From NCBI RefSeq assembly GCF_004365095.1, contig NZ_SOCN01000001.1, positions 62,001 to 126,000 of the forward strand: 64,000 nt of DNA. Direction: 5' to 3'. A program made the position numbers and the translations under genes. The notes under the pieces were generated by a model, which had not been told where the DNA came from, made no database searches, and was given only the letters and a program-made list of their open reading frames with translations. This DNA comes from Mycoplasmopsis mustelae (GTDB taxonomy: Bacteria; Bacillota_I; Bacilli_A; Mycoplasmatales; Metamycoplasmataceae). Positions 21,723 through 35,333 of this stretch are shown one piece after another. Numbering within the stretch: position 1 is the first letter of the stretch; every line of letters begins with the position of its first letter.

Positions 21723-22609
21723 TTATTCTATGTGCGAAAAGTCTTTAGGTGGGTGATTTTTTTTATATGTATCATCTGTTTTGAAACCATATCAATAACC
21801 AAATGAAAAAAACGATCAAACATCTTTTTTTGAAACTAATTTTTGTGCCGATTTTTCACTTCCTCAACCAAAATTTGCTAAAATTTATTTGTTCTTTTAT
21901 CATATCCATAAATAACAACATTATGTCCTATATTAAAATTTGCAAACGCTAACATAACTGGTAGATTGTTTTTTAAAAGAAAATCTTCTGGATTCGATGA
22001 GTGTATTCAACTTGCACTTCATTCTGAAATAATATGATTTTTAATTTCTTTATTTTTTAAAAATGTCATTAATATTTCGTTTATTCATGAAGCACTTTTC
22101 ACATTTTTCCACATACCAGAATCTTTATATAATTTCCATACAAATGAATCTTTTGGTTGATTATACATAAAGTATTTATGTTTTAATATAGCTTCATTTC
22201 CACTTTCTCCGCTTTTTGGCACATTAAAATATTGTTTATATTCTTTATTTGTTATAAATCCAGATGTTACGAAAGTTTCCATATACTCAATCATCATTGA
22301 TAAAGCTATATATTCACACAAACCAACTCCATCATCTTCAACGTAACCAATTTTTTCCATTGTATTTTTTGCTCTAAATCACCAAGAATTAGGCACTTCA
22401 TTGGAAACTCTAAAATTAGGATCAGCGTCACTTCAAGCATCAAAAATATCTTTTGATTTAGACCTATCTTCTATATTACTAATTTTGTACCAATAATCTC
22501 TTTTTAATTTAAATTTCGAATCATCTATTTTTAATTCCTTATTTTTATTGATGATTTGATTTTTAATGTTTGAAATTAATGAATTATCTAACTTTAGATT
22601 ATCATCCAT
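21723..22609 (-). pseudogene. Cysteine-peptidase-like protein with one frameshift near the C-terminus
   Basis: About 295 residues if one base is added. The N-terminal part reads well from ATG 22609 (2 nt after the upstream stop; a TTG at 22636 is possible but lacks a site). Candidate catalytic Cys lies in DGVGLCEYIALSMM, followed by candidate His in FNIGHNVVIYGYDK. The frame then hits TAG at 21878. In the -1 frame translation continues as LANFGWGSEK...SFFSFGYWYGF, ending at TAA 21723. C39/papain-like peptidases of mycoplasmas carry just such a 'FLANFGWG' block after the His. The break falls in an A4 (plus strand, 21880-21883) that would need five bases. It may be a real mutation, a switch, or a sequencing error. 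Confidence 0.65.
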
Positions 22610-22611
22610 TT

Positions 22612-22950
22612 TTACATAACTATCGCTTTTTTTCAAACTAAACCAAAAAAAGGTAAATAAAATATCTTTTTATCTATAAAATCTGATTGATTAAACTCAT
22701 ATTTTGTAATTTCTTTTGATTCATATGTTTCCACATCAATAACTATATAAAAACTATTAAATTGTAAAAAAATAATTTTTTTGTCGTCTAAACTTTTTAT
22801 ATCTTTAATTAAAAATTTAAATGAAAGTTTAGAACCAATAAATGTTTCTATTTCTTTTCTTGCACTTTTTATATAATAGTCGTCTGTTTCAAAAATTTGA
22901 CTAATATTTTGATTTTCCTGTTGTTTTTGTAGAAATTGAGTATCTATCAT
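22612..22950 (-). CDS. Unknown small protein upstream of cysteine peptidase
   Basis: 112 aa, soluble, no signal peptide, no recognised family. Mixed alpha/beta composition with an ISQIFETDDYYIKSARKEIETF segment and a hydrophobic strand pair (KKIIFLQFNSFYIVIDV). A strong AGGAGG lies 7 nt before ATG 22950. The last five residues follow a TGA-Trp at 22633. It leads the three-gene unit with the peptidase-like and membrane proteins. Confidence 0.7.
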
Positions 22951-23119
22951 AATACTACCTCCTAGTTTAATTATGTTTAATTATTTCACTTTTTTAACGA
23001 AAAATCAAATAAAAAATTAATTTTTGATTTTTTTTGATTTTTTTTCATATTTTTTTCAAATTTATTAATACATTTTGTAATCTTTGATAATTTAATTTAT
23101 AATTAAATTAGATAAAAAG

Positions 23120-23164
23120 TATCAAAAAGGGTTGATTTATATGCTAAATTTGCTCTTTTTGATA
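23120..23164 (+). promoter_or_regulatory. Leader inverted repeat before the 23179 gene
   Basis: Perfect 10-bp inverted repeat TATCAAAAAG/CTTTTTGATA with a 25-nt loop, ending 15 nt before the start codon and just before the ribosome binding site (AAAGCAGG). A -10-like TATAAT-type sequence lies upstream near 23097. It could control translation or terminate early. The remainder of 22951-23119 is featureless AT-rich DNA. Confidence 0.4.
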
Positions 23165-23178
23165 GAAAGCAGGAATTT

Positions 23179-24165
23179 ATGAACGAAAAAGTACAAAAAC
23201 ATTTTGAATCACTTAAACCTTTCAAGCCTTATGAATCAGTTACTTTTGATCGACTTGAAAATAATTTTGGGGTGCATCCTATCATAATTTTTTTAGATGT
23301 ATATAAAGACATTTATTACTATGTTAAAGCGCGTAGTGCGATTAATAAATACCACCACAAACGCGCTAAATTAGAACATGAAATCAAAGTGCCGAAAGCC
23401 AGAAAAGGATTATTTATCCATGATTCATTTGTAGATACATCAGAAATTTATAAAATCTCCTATGAAGATTTACACCAAGTTTTTGATGAAGAATCAATTT
23501 ATTATTTAGAAACTGATTTTTTTACCTTACAAGAAATTAATGATTTATATACTAATATTATCCGAAATTTGGAAAGCAAACATCCTAGTGTTTCTCTTTG
23601 TCATGTTTTTATTGATAAAAATAAAAATGTGTGTGCAAAAACCTTATATGCATGTGAAAATTTTTTAAAACATGATTTCGAATGAGTACGACAAGATGCA
23701 ACTTTAACTAAAAAAGCTCGCGAAGCTAAAAAAACTTTATTATTAGATATTCAAAAAAATCGTAATAAAAATACCAAAACATTAAAAGAACTTTCAGATT
23801 TAGCCATCTGATGTAAAAAAGAATACAAAGAAGCCTTGTTAGAATACCACGGTCGCATGAACGAGCAACAAAAACTAACTGAAAGTTTTCCTGAATTTTG
23901 TGAAAGTTGTGATTTAGGTTCATATTGTCAAGGACAATTACACGAAATTCGTAAAGGATTAGAAACTGGATTGGATATTAGTTTATATAATAATGGGTTA
24001 TTTGATGCTTGGCAAATGGAAGAAATTCGTTTAGGTTTACAAACAGGTATTGATGTTAGTTTATATGCAGATCCAAAACTTTCTTGAGAACAAATGCGTA
24101 ATAAACGCCAAGAACTTTCGGGCGATAACTTTGATCACAAAACATCATATCCAGAAGTAAAATAA
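23179..24165 (+). CDS. Unknown cytosolic protein with C-terminal 'IRxGLxTGxDxSLY' repeats
   Basis: 328 aa, no signal or membrane segment. The N-terminal ~220 residues are alpha/beta with no recognised fold. Residues about 255-310 contain two or three copies of a ~25-residue repeat, 'QM/LHEIRxGLxTGxDxSLYxxxxxxxWQM'. Similar repeats recur in many Firmicutes and phage-associated proteins, but I know of no assigned function. It stands alone between the leader hairpin and a strong terminator. TGA-Trp codons at 23683, 23809 and 24085 lie in frame. Confidence 0.75.
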
Positions 24166-24200
24166 AACTTTTATCCCTAAGTTAATGGGATAAAAGTTTT
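24164..24200. terminator. Strong bidirectional terminator
   Basis: Perfect 14-bp stem AAAACTTTTATCCC/GGGATAAAAGTTTT with a 9-nt loop and T tails on both strands, shared by the convergent 23179 gene and the MIB gene. Confidence 0.9.
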
Positions 24201-24203
24201 TAA

Positions 24204-26600
24204 TTAATTAAATTCTAAATTATTACTTTGATAATCTACTCTATAACCAGCACTTTTTAGTTGGTTATATAAATTAACTTCATTATTTGGAACGAAGATT
24301 TTAAATTTATCGCCCGAAAAAGTTCCATTTGAGAAATTAATTAAGGTTGATAAGTTTGCTAATCCGGTTGAATTTAAGGTAGCGCCTTGTGCTTTTGGTT
24401 TAATTAAAATATTTTTGGTTCCTTTACCATTGCTGAAAATAATTTTAGATCTTGGCATTGGTGTTTGCTTATCAAGGATTGCATCAAATTGTGCTAAATT
24501 CATATTTTCGGTGTCTGTTTCTCAAGTTTCAGAATTATTATATAAAACAATTCTTTTAAGTTTTCTTAAACTACCTTGACCTTTATCCTCATCATAGAAA
24601 ATCATATTTTTTAGACCTTTAGCTTGCGGGATTCTTGATAAATCTAATCCAGTTGGATACGAGTTTCCACTCGCATTACGGTCAGGTTTTAGACCCGGAC
24701 CAAATGAACCCTGAAAAATTCTTTCGTTATTTCTGGTTACATATGCCATTCTTAAACCGTTATTAATTTTAGTCAAATCTTCTTCGCTAACTCAGTCTTC
24801 TTCATCAAAAGCTAATGAATCAAAGGTTATTCTAGTAAATACCCTAGCATTTTTTGCATAATCAAAACTTACATTGTAATCTTGAGTATTAACTCATGCA
24901 ACATTTTTTAACGCTCATGGATTAATTGCTCAACGTTCATCTAAAGAATTTTGTGAAGTATATAAACCTAATTCATCGATTTCTTTATCTTGTAATGCTT
25001 CTAATCCATCAGTGTTGTATCCTTCAAAAAATAATTCTAATAATGGTAATTTATGAGGGAGCACCGATAAAATATCTTTAATTTTCTGTCTTGAATTACT
25101 TAAACCGATGTTAGTAAAACGATATCCGGTAATTTGTTCGTTGTTTTGAACTAATTTTTGTATTAATTCTTTCGCTTTTTGATAACCGCTTTCATTTGCA
25201 AAATCTACAGTTACCACAGTAGCTTCTTTTCTATTGCTTGGAATATTATTATCCGCATTTCTTGTGTAATGTGTAAATTTAATTCCATCACTATTAGAAA
25301 ATCCATATTTACCTTCATATTGAGAGGTTACATTAGACTTGGTTCATCCTGGAATATCACCACTTTCAATTTGTCCGCCTGGTCTATTATAAATACTATT
25401 AAATCCAAACACACGTTTTTGAGTATTATTTCTTGTAATTTCTGAAGTTACTTTGTTAAAGATCGGAGTTCTGGTATAAGAATCAATTTGACCTTGTGCA
25501 TTAACATATGTATTACGATCATCAGCACCAATATATAAACCTTTACTTAAATCAGCTTTTACACTTGGTGCTACTTCAGTCAATTTATTTGCATCAATAT
25601 TAAATGCAATTCATAAATGACCCACTTTTAAAGTAGTACGATCATAACCACGAGGTGGAATATAACTTAATGTATCAGGCATGTTATATCATTGCTCATA
25701 ATATTGTTGTTGCGAATCAAACATATATTTTTTAGCATTTCCAGATTCAATCAATTGTCTATATTTAAACCATAATTGTAAAATTAAATCTAATTCATTC
25801 GGTGAATTATCTAGATGCGTTTGAATGATTGCATTACCATCTCTTTTGTAATCATCAAAATATGTTGCACCAATTGATTTTCTATCACCCGGAATTCCGG
25901 TTCATAATTTATTAAATTGACTCAAAGATTTTACTCCGTTTGCTACACTCGCTTTAATATTCGCTTCAGTAACAGTAACATTAGATATATCCGGCGTTAA
26001 TTCCGCAACATATGGAACACGATTCACAATTCCTTTTTCAACATCGCTTCGCTTATCAACACGAGGTGGTAGCGGTTGAGTTTCAACTGTAAATGTACCT
26101 GCATCAGTGCTAACTACTTGTTTAACTGTTCCAGGTTTTGGAGTTATTACAGCTGGCTTTGGAACAGGTACAGGTTTTACTTCTTGCTTAACCTCCGGTT
26201 TAGGAGGCACCGGAATAGTTGGAGTTGATGGTTTGGTTTGCGGTTTTGGTTGATCTGGTTTTGGAATTGGTACAGGTTTAATTTCCGGTTTTGGTTTTTG
26301 TTCAATAGGTTTTACTTCAATGGGTTGTTCAACTATTTTAATTGGTTCTTTTGGTTTAGGTTGCTCAGGTTCTTTTACTTTTGATTTTTGTTCTAAACCA
26401 AAATCTTTTGCAGAGTTAATTCCATTTTTTAAATCTAAATTATCTCTTGCATCGATAACAGGAACACTGTTTAAGTCATTATCATAATTTATCGAAGCTG
26501 ATGTTTGGGTTAAATTAGCTAATGCCACAGAACCGGCAACAGAACTTGATAAAACTGCTCCTAGAACAATTAAATTAATCTTCAGAACTCTTTTTTTCAT
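24204..26600 (-). CDS. Mycoplasma immunoglobulin-binding protein (MIB family)
   Basis: 798 aa. One N-terminal membrane anchor (about residues 7-29), then a Lys/Pro-rich spacer (about 75-165), then the domain beginning RVPYVAELTPDISNVTV (about 205). The region contains the leucine-rich-repeat-like part (YRFTNIGLSNSRQKIKDIL, LLELFFEGYNTDGLEAL, ELGLYTS, AINPWALKNV) and the C-terminal KIIFSNGKGTKNILIK/LINFSNGTFSGD block of the putative immunoglobulin-blocking virulence family, related to M. genitalium Protein M. MIB binds the light chain/Fv of host antibodies outside the cell and hands them to MIP. Start follows AGGAGG. Its MIP partner is divergent, 282 nt away. Identity rests on remembered family segments; exact Ig specificity is not visible. 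Confidence 0.88.
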
Positions 26601-26882
26601 ATTAACCTCCTATAGAGAAAATGATATTTATAATATATAAAAAAATATATAATATTATACTACACTAAAATTTAAAAAAATATCAACAAAAATAAAATTT
26701 AAGACAATTTTAAACATAATTAAAAATACTGAATTTGTTCATTTTCAGTTCATATCTAGTTTACTTTTGATTTTTTAATATATAGAAATTCGATACCAAA
26801 TAAATATAAATCAACTTTGAAAGTCATAATTTCGCATTTAACATATGGTATAATTTAAATCAAAATTAGATAGGTAGGTCTT
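26601..26882. promoter_or_regulatory. Shared divergent promoter region between MIB and MIP
   Basis: 282 nt without a gene. For MIP, TGGTATAAT (26846-26854) is an extended -10 box, 28 nt before the start. For MIB, minus-strand TATAATATTATA elements lie near 26635-26660, before its AGGAGG site. The closeness of the two promoters would allow coordinated control. Confidence 0.6.
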
Positions 26883-29548
26883 ATGAAATCAATTTTGAAA
26901 AAAACTAAATCATTAAAACAGTTTTTATTTATTAACTCTACATTAATAACACCTATAATAACAATCGCTTGTACTCAAAATAACTCAAAAACTAATAATC
27001 CAACTTCATTACCTGAAGATAAACAGATTGATAAGCAAAAACAAAAGAATAACCAAGATAAATCTAATATGCAAGATACAGGTTCAAAACAAAAAAATCT
27101 GCAAAAAGATAGAACAGAAATTAATGAATCTAAAGATAAAGATGTAAAAAGTCCCCAAAATAATTATTATGATGATACAAAAACCCAACAATTGATAACT
27201 AATAAATCTTTTGATGAATTATTTAACATCTCTCCAATTGATAAGTCATCTATTTTGGCTTCAAAAGCCATTGCAAACACCAATGAAAGTAATTTTGGTT
27301 TTTCAAGGGATTTAATAACTATTGCCATTAGAGATACAAGAATAAAATTCAAAAGAATTAATCATATTGCTAATGACAAAAATGGTACCTTAGAATTAAG
27401 CTTTGCTTTCGGTGATGGTGGTTTTGTTAAAAACTATACAATTAGTGGCTTCCAAAAACAAAATGTTCCTGATTTCCTTATTCCAGAAGCAATTGCAAAT
27501 GATAAAAATTCACAAAAAAATTATTTTAATAATTTAACAACACAGCAACAATATCAATATGATTGAGACTTAATCAAGAAATTTTATCCACAAAAAACCA
27601 CAAATATAACTAATGCGCAAAAAACACAAATTAACACTGCATTAGCTAAATTAAATATTCCGAATTATGACCAATTGCATTCAAAAGGTTATACAATCGC
27701 TGTAAATAATAACGGCAAATTAACCTTACAACTTCCTGAAAGACCACCAATTGTAATCTCCAACTGAACCGATAATTTAAGACATGGTGGAAAATTAGAA
27801 GATAACACCGGTTTAGCTAGAACGCTAGTAAATCAATCATATTCAGATTTTGCTAAACAAACTTACCAAATGAATATTAGTTTTTATAAATTTTCTAGTG
27901 ATCCACAACAAAGAAAATTATTATCACAAGCATTTGTTTATGACATTGATTTAGGTGAATTGATTAAATTACTAAAAGATGGTGCAACAAAAGATAAAAT
28001 TAAACAAGAATTTGAAAAAATTAAAAACATCAAAGAGGCATGATATGTAGTCCAAGGTGAGGCAGAAAAACAACTTATTGATGATTATCAAGGACAAAAA
28101 GATGCAAATAATAGCGATTTATCAGCAGTTTTATATACTCAGTGAATTAAATCGGAACGACAAAAAGTTATTAATAAACTGAATACAATCAATGGTTTAA
28201 ATGAAAATGTTAAAAACAGAGCTATAAATTTTGTTAATACAATAACTGATTTTAGAAAGTTAGAAAAAGCAGAAGAACAAAAAGAAGGAAATGCCGGAAC
28301 TGCTTCTATTTTAGATTATCAAATCCCAGATAATCCTAATAAATATCCAACAAAATTTTATTTTATTACTAACTACCATGTGGTAAACGGATTAGCTTCT
28401 AGAGATAATTTTGATATTAGTTTAACTCGTTTAAATGATAATGGTTCATTTATTGGTAATACCTTAAAACCTTTATTTTATGATCAAAATTTTACATCCT
28501 TTAAAATTGATAAAGAAGCTTTCAAAGTAATAGTAGACGGTCGTGATTTTTTAAAATTTGATCCATCATTAGTTGCAAACAATACTGTTGCAAATTCTAA
28601 TGAATTGGTCGATTTTGCAATCTTTGAAGTTGATACTACTAAAATTATCGATTCATATAATCGTTCAGCAGAGCAATTTGCAAAAGAATTAAGTAATAAT
28701 TATGCAAATTTACCAGATGAGAAAAAAGTTAAGATTCCAACTTATGATTACTTGCAAAAAGAAGGTTATCAAAAAATAGATGCTCCACTTTTTGTCGGTC
28801 AAAAAGACAAAAAAGATGTCAATGATTATGATTTATTATATATCATTGGTTTTCCTAAAAGCCAAAACTCTCAAAATGGTTTAGTAGACTTCTTTTTATT
28901 AGAAGGTCCAAATGCACAATACGAAAATGAAGACCTTATCAAAAATGCTAGATACTCATTTTCTTTATGAACTAATGCGGATCGTTCATTATATAAAGTT
29001 GCGGACCTAGAAAATAACCGTTACGCTAAGAATGGTGGATTTTTATCAACTACTAATTCATTAAGTGAGTTTATGGATCGTAAAGGAGTATTTGATCGCT
29101 TTATCGCGCTTCCGTTTGTAGCAAATAAAAATACCGAAAAACCAACTCCTCAACTAATTGATTCTCTTGATGATAATAAACATTATTATAATGCAGGTTT
29201 ATCATTTGCAGTACGTGACTTTAACATCGGTGGTGGTGCCTCAGGTAGTCCAGTACGTAGTAAAAAGAACGAATTAATAGGATTAATTGATTCAACTTTC
29301 TTTAATTCACACGTAACAATTGCAACTGCATTGCGTTCATCTGGTTTGGATTACCAACAAGCATTTGGTGATTATAATTTACCACAATATGACGTTGTTT
29401 ACGGCGGTGGAAAAGACCAAAAAACTTCATTTAAAGAAAAATTAGCAACATTATACGGAAACAATATTAAAACCTGACTTCTCAAAAATGGTGTGAGTGT
29501 TACATACCCAGATTATGATTTTAATAAAGCAAGTACACAAGGGAAATA

Positions 29549-29549
<1 letters not shown>
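26883..29549 (+). CDS. Mycoplasma immunoglobulin protease (MIP), DUF31 serine peptidase lipoprotein
   Basis: 888 aa. Lipoprotein signal ends at ITIAC (Cys about residue 30), followed by a Lys/Gln/Asn-rich linker. The DUF31 trypsin-like triad is complete: His in ITNYHVV (residue 499), Asp in ELVDFAIF (577), Ser in GGGASGSPV (787). MIP cuts the heavy-chain variable domain of antibodies bound by MIB, on the cell surface. Length fits family members (about 800-900). Its TAA overlaps the gltX ATG (TAATG), an odd coupling of a virulence factor to a tRNA synthetase. Several TGA-Trp codons are in frame. Confidence 0.9.
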
Positions 29550-30952
<1,403 letters not shown>

Positions 30953-30953
30953 A

Positions 30954-31340
30954 ATGAAAATTAATTTTAAATCTACAATAAAACAAAATAACGATGAAAG
31001 AGTAGTAGACTTTGATGCAGATTTAGAATATACAAATGAAGATGGTTATCAAGTATTTACCTTTAGTGAACCGTCAGAAGGAATAAGAAATCGTATAGAG
31101 GTTTCTGATAATGAAATTAATATTTATGCAGGTTCTACTTCGGTATATCTAAAATATAATCAAGTTTATAATTTTGATTTAGATATTGACCATCATCAAT
31201 GAAAAAATCAGATAATCAATTTAGATTCACATTGATTTCTTAAAGATTTTCAAGAAAACTCCTATTCATTCACATACACCTTATCACGTAATGGTACATT
31301 ATTAGGTGAATATGCTATTACATTAACCATCAAAGAATAA
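30954..31340 (+). CDS. DUF1934-like beta-barrel protein
   Basis: 128 aa. Small all-beta protein with alternating strands (MKINFKSTIKQ, QVFTFSEPSEG, NEINIYAGSTSVYLKYN, SFTYTLSRNGTLLGEYAITLTI) resembling the DUF1934 (YwiB-type) calycin-like family, whose role is unknown. Assigned from strand pattern and length only. It begins 1 nt after gltX and ends at a terminator; two TGA-Trp codons in frame. Confidence 0.6.
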
Positions 31341-31346
31341 GAAAAT

Positions 31347-31366
31347 GTCCCAATAGGGACTTTTTT
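31347..31366 (+). terminator. Terminator after gltX unit
   Basis: GTCCC-AATA-GGGAC followed by six T. Confidence 0.85.
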
Positions 31367-31412
31367 ATTATATTTCATTTGCTTTGGCCAATATAATGTT
31401 GCTGACTCCATT

Positions 31413-31435
31413 AAAAAACCAGCATCTCTGCTGGT
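31413..31435 (-). terminator. Terminator after the PTS glucose gene
   Basis: Minus strand ACCAGC-AGAGAT-GCTGGT followed by TTTTTAA; preceded by a second small AAAAAGTTT/AAACTTTTT repeat near the stop codon. Confidence 0.85.
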
Positions 31436-31455
31436 AAAAAGTTTTCAAACTTTTT

Positions 31456-33936
31456 TTATCTGACTCTACCAATTAAATCACTGGTAGTTTCAGCTGTAGT
31501 TTTATCTTCAACAATGCTAAAGTTAGACATTGTTCCTTCATTAAGAATGATTACAATTACATCACTACGCAAGTTATGTTGTTTCAATAACTCTAAATCT
31601 ACAGCAACTAATTTATCTCCGGCTTTAACTTTGTCTCCAACTTTAACGAATTCGACAAATCCTTCACCATTTAATTTCACTGTATCAATTCCGATATGTA
31701 CTAAAACTTGTACACCTTCTTTACTTGTGATACCGATAGCATGTTTACTTGGAAACACCGAAACAATCTGACCAGAAATTGGGGCATAAACATTTCCAAT
31801 TTTTTCTGCATCAAATTCAACTGCAAAACCATTTCCCATTAGTTTTTCTGAAAAAACACCATCACGCAAGTCTTCTAAAGCAACCAATTTTCCTTTAGCT
31901 GCGGTTTGAATTTTAACAGATTTAGTAGATGTAACTACTTCACTCGGCATTTCGGTTTGAACTGATGTTTGAGTTTCATTTAATTTTTCTTGATTTTTTT
32001 CTACTTGTGATTCTAGAGCTTCGGGATTATTTACTAATGCTGCTTCATATTTAGCAATTAAACTTCTTTGAGATTTAATTTTTGCATTAAGCTGTTCTGA
32101 AGCCGGACCCATAATTGCTTGAGCGTGATTTCCACCTTCAAATTTAACTCCAAATGCACCAGCTTTTTTAAGTTTCTCAACATCAACTTTCGAAACGTCT
32201 TTAACATCATATCTTAATCTTGAAGCACAGTTATTAAATGCAGTAATATTATCAAGACCACCAAATCCTTCAACAATTGCAACCGCTTTCATATCTAAGT
32301 CTTTAAATTCTTCATTAGAATGAAATGATTTTTTAAGAAAATCTGCTTTGTTGAATAATTTAGTATTTCCACCTCTACCTGGAGTTGCTAAATCAAATTT
32401 CTTAATTGAGAAGTAGAATACAACAAAGTATATTGGAACATATCCAAGACCGATAACTAGTGATCATCAGAAGTGTGTTCCTTTTGATACTGGAATAATT
32501 CCGTATGAAATAAAGTCTAACAACCCACCTGAGAATGCTTGTGGAATATGCACACTTGCTAAGTTCGCAAACATAAAGGACAATCCGGCCATTAATGCAT
32601 GGAACCCTCAGAACAATCAAGGAGCTAAGAATAAGAATGTAAATTCAATTGGTTCAGTAACCCCGGTTAACATTGCGGTAAATCCAGCCGGAAGCACTGT
32701 CCCTAAGGCAACTTTACGATTTTCCTTTGGAGCCGCCAAAATCATTGCAGCAGCTGCCGCAGGTAACCCTAAAATCATAAACGCAAATTTACCGTCGGTA
32801 AATCTTCCTATTTTCATTCCTATACTTGCTATAAAATCAAATAATTGAACAGAGCGTATATCTTTACCAACTTTTCAATCAACTGTAGAACCAAAATTTA
32901 AAAGTGATAAAGCTGAGGTTGAATCACCTTGAAACTTACTTGGTTCTGCAGCAACCGCTTCTTTTAAAGTGATTAAACTTTGCCCAGCTTCAAAGCCTGG
33001 TTTTGCGCTTTCTGCATTATATCATGTAGTTAGTAAACTATTGATATCTCCACCAGCGTTTGAATATCATAATGGAGCATAGAAAACGTGGTGTAATCCA
33101 AATGGAATTAATGATCTTTCAATAACACCAAATATTAATGATTCAAAACCATACGGTACTTTACCTAATGACTCACCAAATTTATTTAAACCAACTCCGA
33201 TTCAAGGTCAAAATAACAAGAATATCAGAGCAAGCACAAATGATGATGGAATTGCGATCAATGAAACAAATCTTTTTCCACCAAAGAACGAAATAACTTG
33301 TGGTAATTGAATTGTGTGAAATTTATTATATAAATATTGCACCATCAATCCAACTGCAATACCACCAAATACCGAAGTTTGTAATGAACGAATACCTAGT
33401 GTATTACCGATTAAATTTTTCATACTTTCAGGGTTTCTTCCTCCACCTGAAAATAGAACAATATATCCTTTAATATCATTAACATTAGTAACCTTGCCAG
33501 TGACAAGATTCTTTGTCGGTACTTTTTCATAAAACTCTCAAATAAATACGCTTTGTACTGATAAAAAGATCAAGAACGCAACGATGGTTGCAAACACACC
33601 GACACCGGCTTCATCAGTAAAGGCAATGACAAAGGCTGTTGCAAATAATATTGGTAATGCAGCGAAAACTGGATCACCTAACGCTTTAATTGCATTACCA
33701 AACACACTTAAGGCATAATTTACTACGTTACCATCTTTATCAAGCGAACCGGTAAAAATCGCAGCACCAATACCTAAAAAAAGTCCGGCAATTGACATAA
33801 CAGAAATAGGTAGCATAAATGCACCAGAAATTTTTGATAAAACTTTACGCGCTTTACCAGAATTACTATTATTTAATTTCTTATTTGCATCTACTTTTGC
33901 ATTTCTGCTTTTAAATAGCAATTTAATAGATTTCAT
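31456..33936 (-). CDS. ptsG: PTS glucose transporter EIICBA
   Basis: 826 aa. Imports and phosphorylates glucose. EIIC (residues about 30-530) has many membrane helices and the GVTEPIEFTFLF substrate-loop motif. EIIB holds the phosphorylated Cys in AFNNCASRLRYD (about 570). EIIA (about 680-820) has the two His sites, KHAIGI (about 732) and LVHIGIDTV (about 747). A Gln/Glu-rich linker of about 50 residues joins EIIB to EIIA. The long C domain suits glucose-family permeases; a related sugar such as N-acetylglucosamine is not excluded. AGAAAGG precedes the start at 33936. Confidence 0.9.
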
Positions 33937-33969
33937 TTTTCCTTTCTAAAATTTTTAACAATTTCTATA

Positions 33970-33975
33970 ATTATA
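33970..33975 (-). promoter_or_regulatory. -10 box of ptsG
   Basis: TATAAT on the minus strand, 34 nt before the start codon, in AT-rich DNA. No catabolite element or antiterminator hairpin is obvious in 33937-34079. Confidence 0.45.
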
Positions 33976-34079
33976 ACAAAATAATAATAAAAGAACAAAT
34001 ATATAACTAAAACTTGAAAAAATAAAACCAGTAAATTTATCAAATTTTAACTAAAAATTAACAAATATTTAGCCTGTTT

Positions 34080-35306
34080 TTAGTATGTAATTCCTGCTTC
34101 TTTTTTTGCATAATGTTTTTTGATTAATGACAGCGGAACTAATAACGCAAATAATACTACTATATAAATAGGAATTGAAATTAAAGAACGAATTACAATC
34201 GGTGTCATAAAGACTAAATAATAATCTTTAACTATATAATTTCTTCCTAGATAAAAATTAGCATATCTAATGAATGCAAATGGTCCTCAGATTCATCTTG
34301 CTACCACTATTATTGAAACTGTTAAAAAGAAAGATAAAATTAAAATTCCGATGCGATTTTTCTTATTACTATCGTTTTTTGTTTTTAGATAATAAATTGA
34401 TAAACCAATTAAAATACTAATAAAAACTCCTGCAAAAGTCATTAAAATTATTCCAGCAACTAATGAAATTCTTGAAACTCCAAAAGTTTTAGAAATTTTA
34501 ATTCCTTTAGGATCATTTACTTGTGTGCTAAAAACATATATTAAGATAGCAAAAATAACTATCAACGCCACATTCATCACAATCATTGATTTATTTTGAT
34601 TCTTTTTAAATAAATCAATGATAAAACCAATCATTATCGTTGTTATTATCGGAACAATAGCATAAACTCAGTGATAAAAACCGATTCGTCCAGCGAATAA
34701 CAATCCAAAAAAGTCAGCCATAAATGAAAGTAATGAACCTTTAAACTTACCAAAAAAATATGCGAACAATATATAAAAGACATATTCAAAATCTAAGTTA
34801 ATAATTCTTGCAACGGTAAAATTTTTAATTAGCGAAATTATTAGAAACAAAGAAAACAAAATTCCTGCAAACGCAATATCTTGGATTGAAAATCCATATT
34901 TTCTCCGTCTTGCTAATTTAAAATTATATTGATAATAACCGTCTTCAAAATATATTCCAATTAAGAAAACTATCCGAAAAATAGAGCCAATTAAATACGA
35001 AAACAATGATATATAAAGTCATTTAACTATTTTTTTTTGCCTTAATTTTGGTGATAAAAAATCAAAAATAAAATTTTCTCAATAATAACCCTCTCAAAAT
35101 GAACTGGCTATTGATATAAAAAATAACACTATTACACAAAAATATAAAAAAGCAAGTTGTGATACTTGCTCAACTTTTAGATTAATTATGCCTAAACTAG
35201 GGATTGAAATAATACAAAATATAAATAAACCTAAAAAAATAAGTTTTAATATTACATTTAATCATAATTTATTTCAAATTTGTTTTTCTTTAGCAATAAT
35301 TTCCAT
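34080..35306 (-). CDS. ECF transporter S-component-like membrane protein
   Basis: 408 aa with about ten hydrophobic segments. The central part (IQDIAFAGILFSLFLII, then FEYVFYILFAYFFGKFKGSLLSFMADFFGLLF, then GFYHWVYAIVPI) matches the pattern of folate/vitamin-type ECF S components, in which a substrate-binding membrane protein shares the EcfAAT energy module encoded elsewhere. It is longer than typical S components (about 200 aa) because of an N-terminal two-helix extension and extra C-terminal helices, a form seen in mycoplasmas. Substrate unknown. No ribosome binding site is evident. Many TGA-Trp codons confirm the code. Confidence 0.72.
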
Positions 35307-35333
35307 AAATCAATTTTAGCAAATAAAATTAAT

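Noticed and set aside
22609..22636. TTG 22636 as start of the cysteine peptidase
   Set aside because: No ribosome binding site; ATG 22609 lies 2 nt after the preceding stop, favouring coupling. Not fully excluded.
32402..32620. 72-codon frame inside ptsG on the same strand
   Set aside because: Out of frame with the EIIC sequence, which continues through this stretch via TGA-Trp codons.
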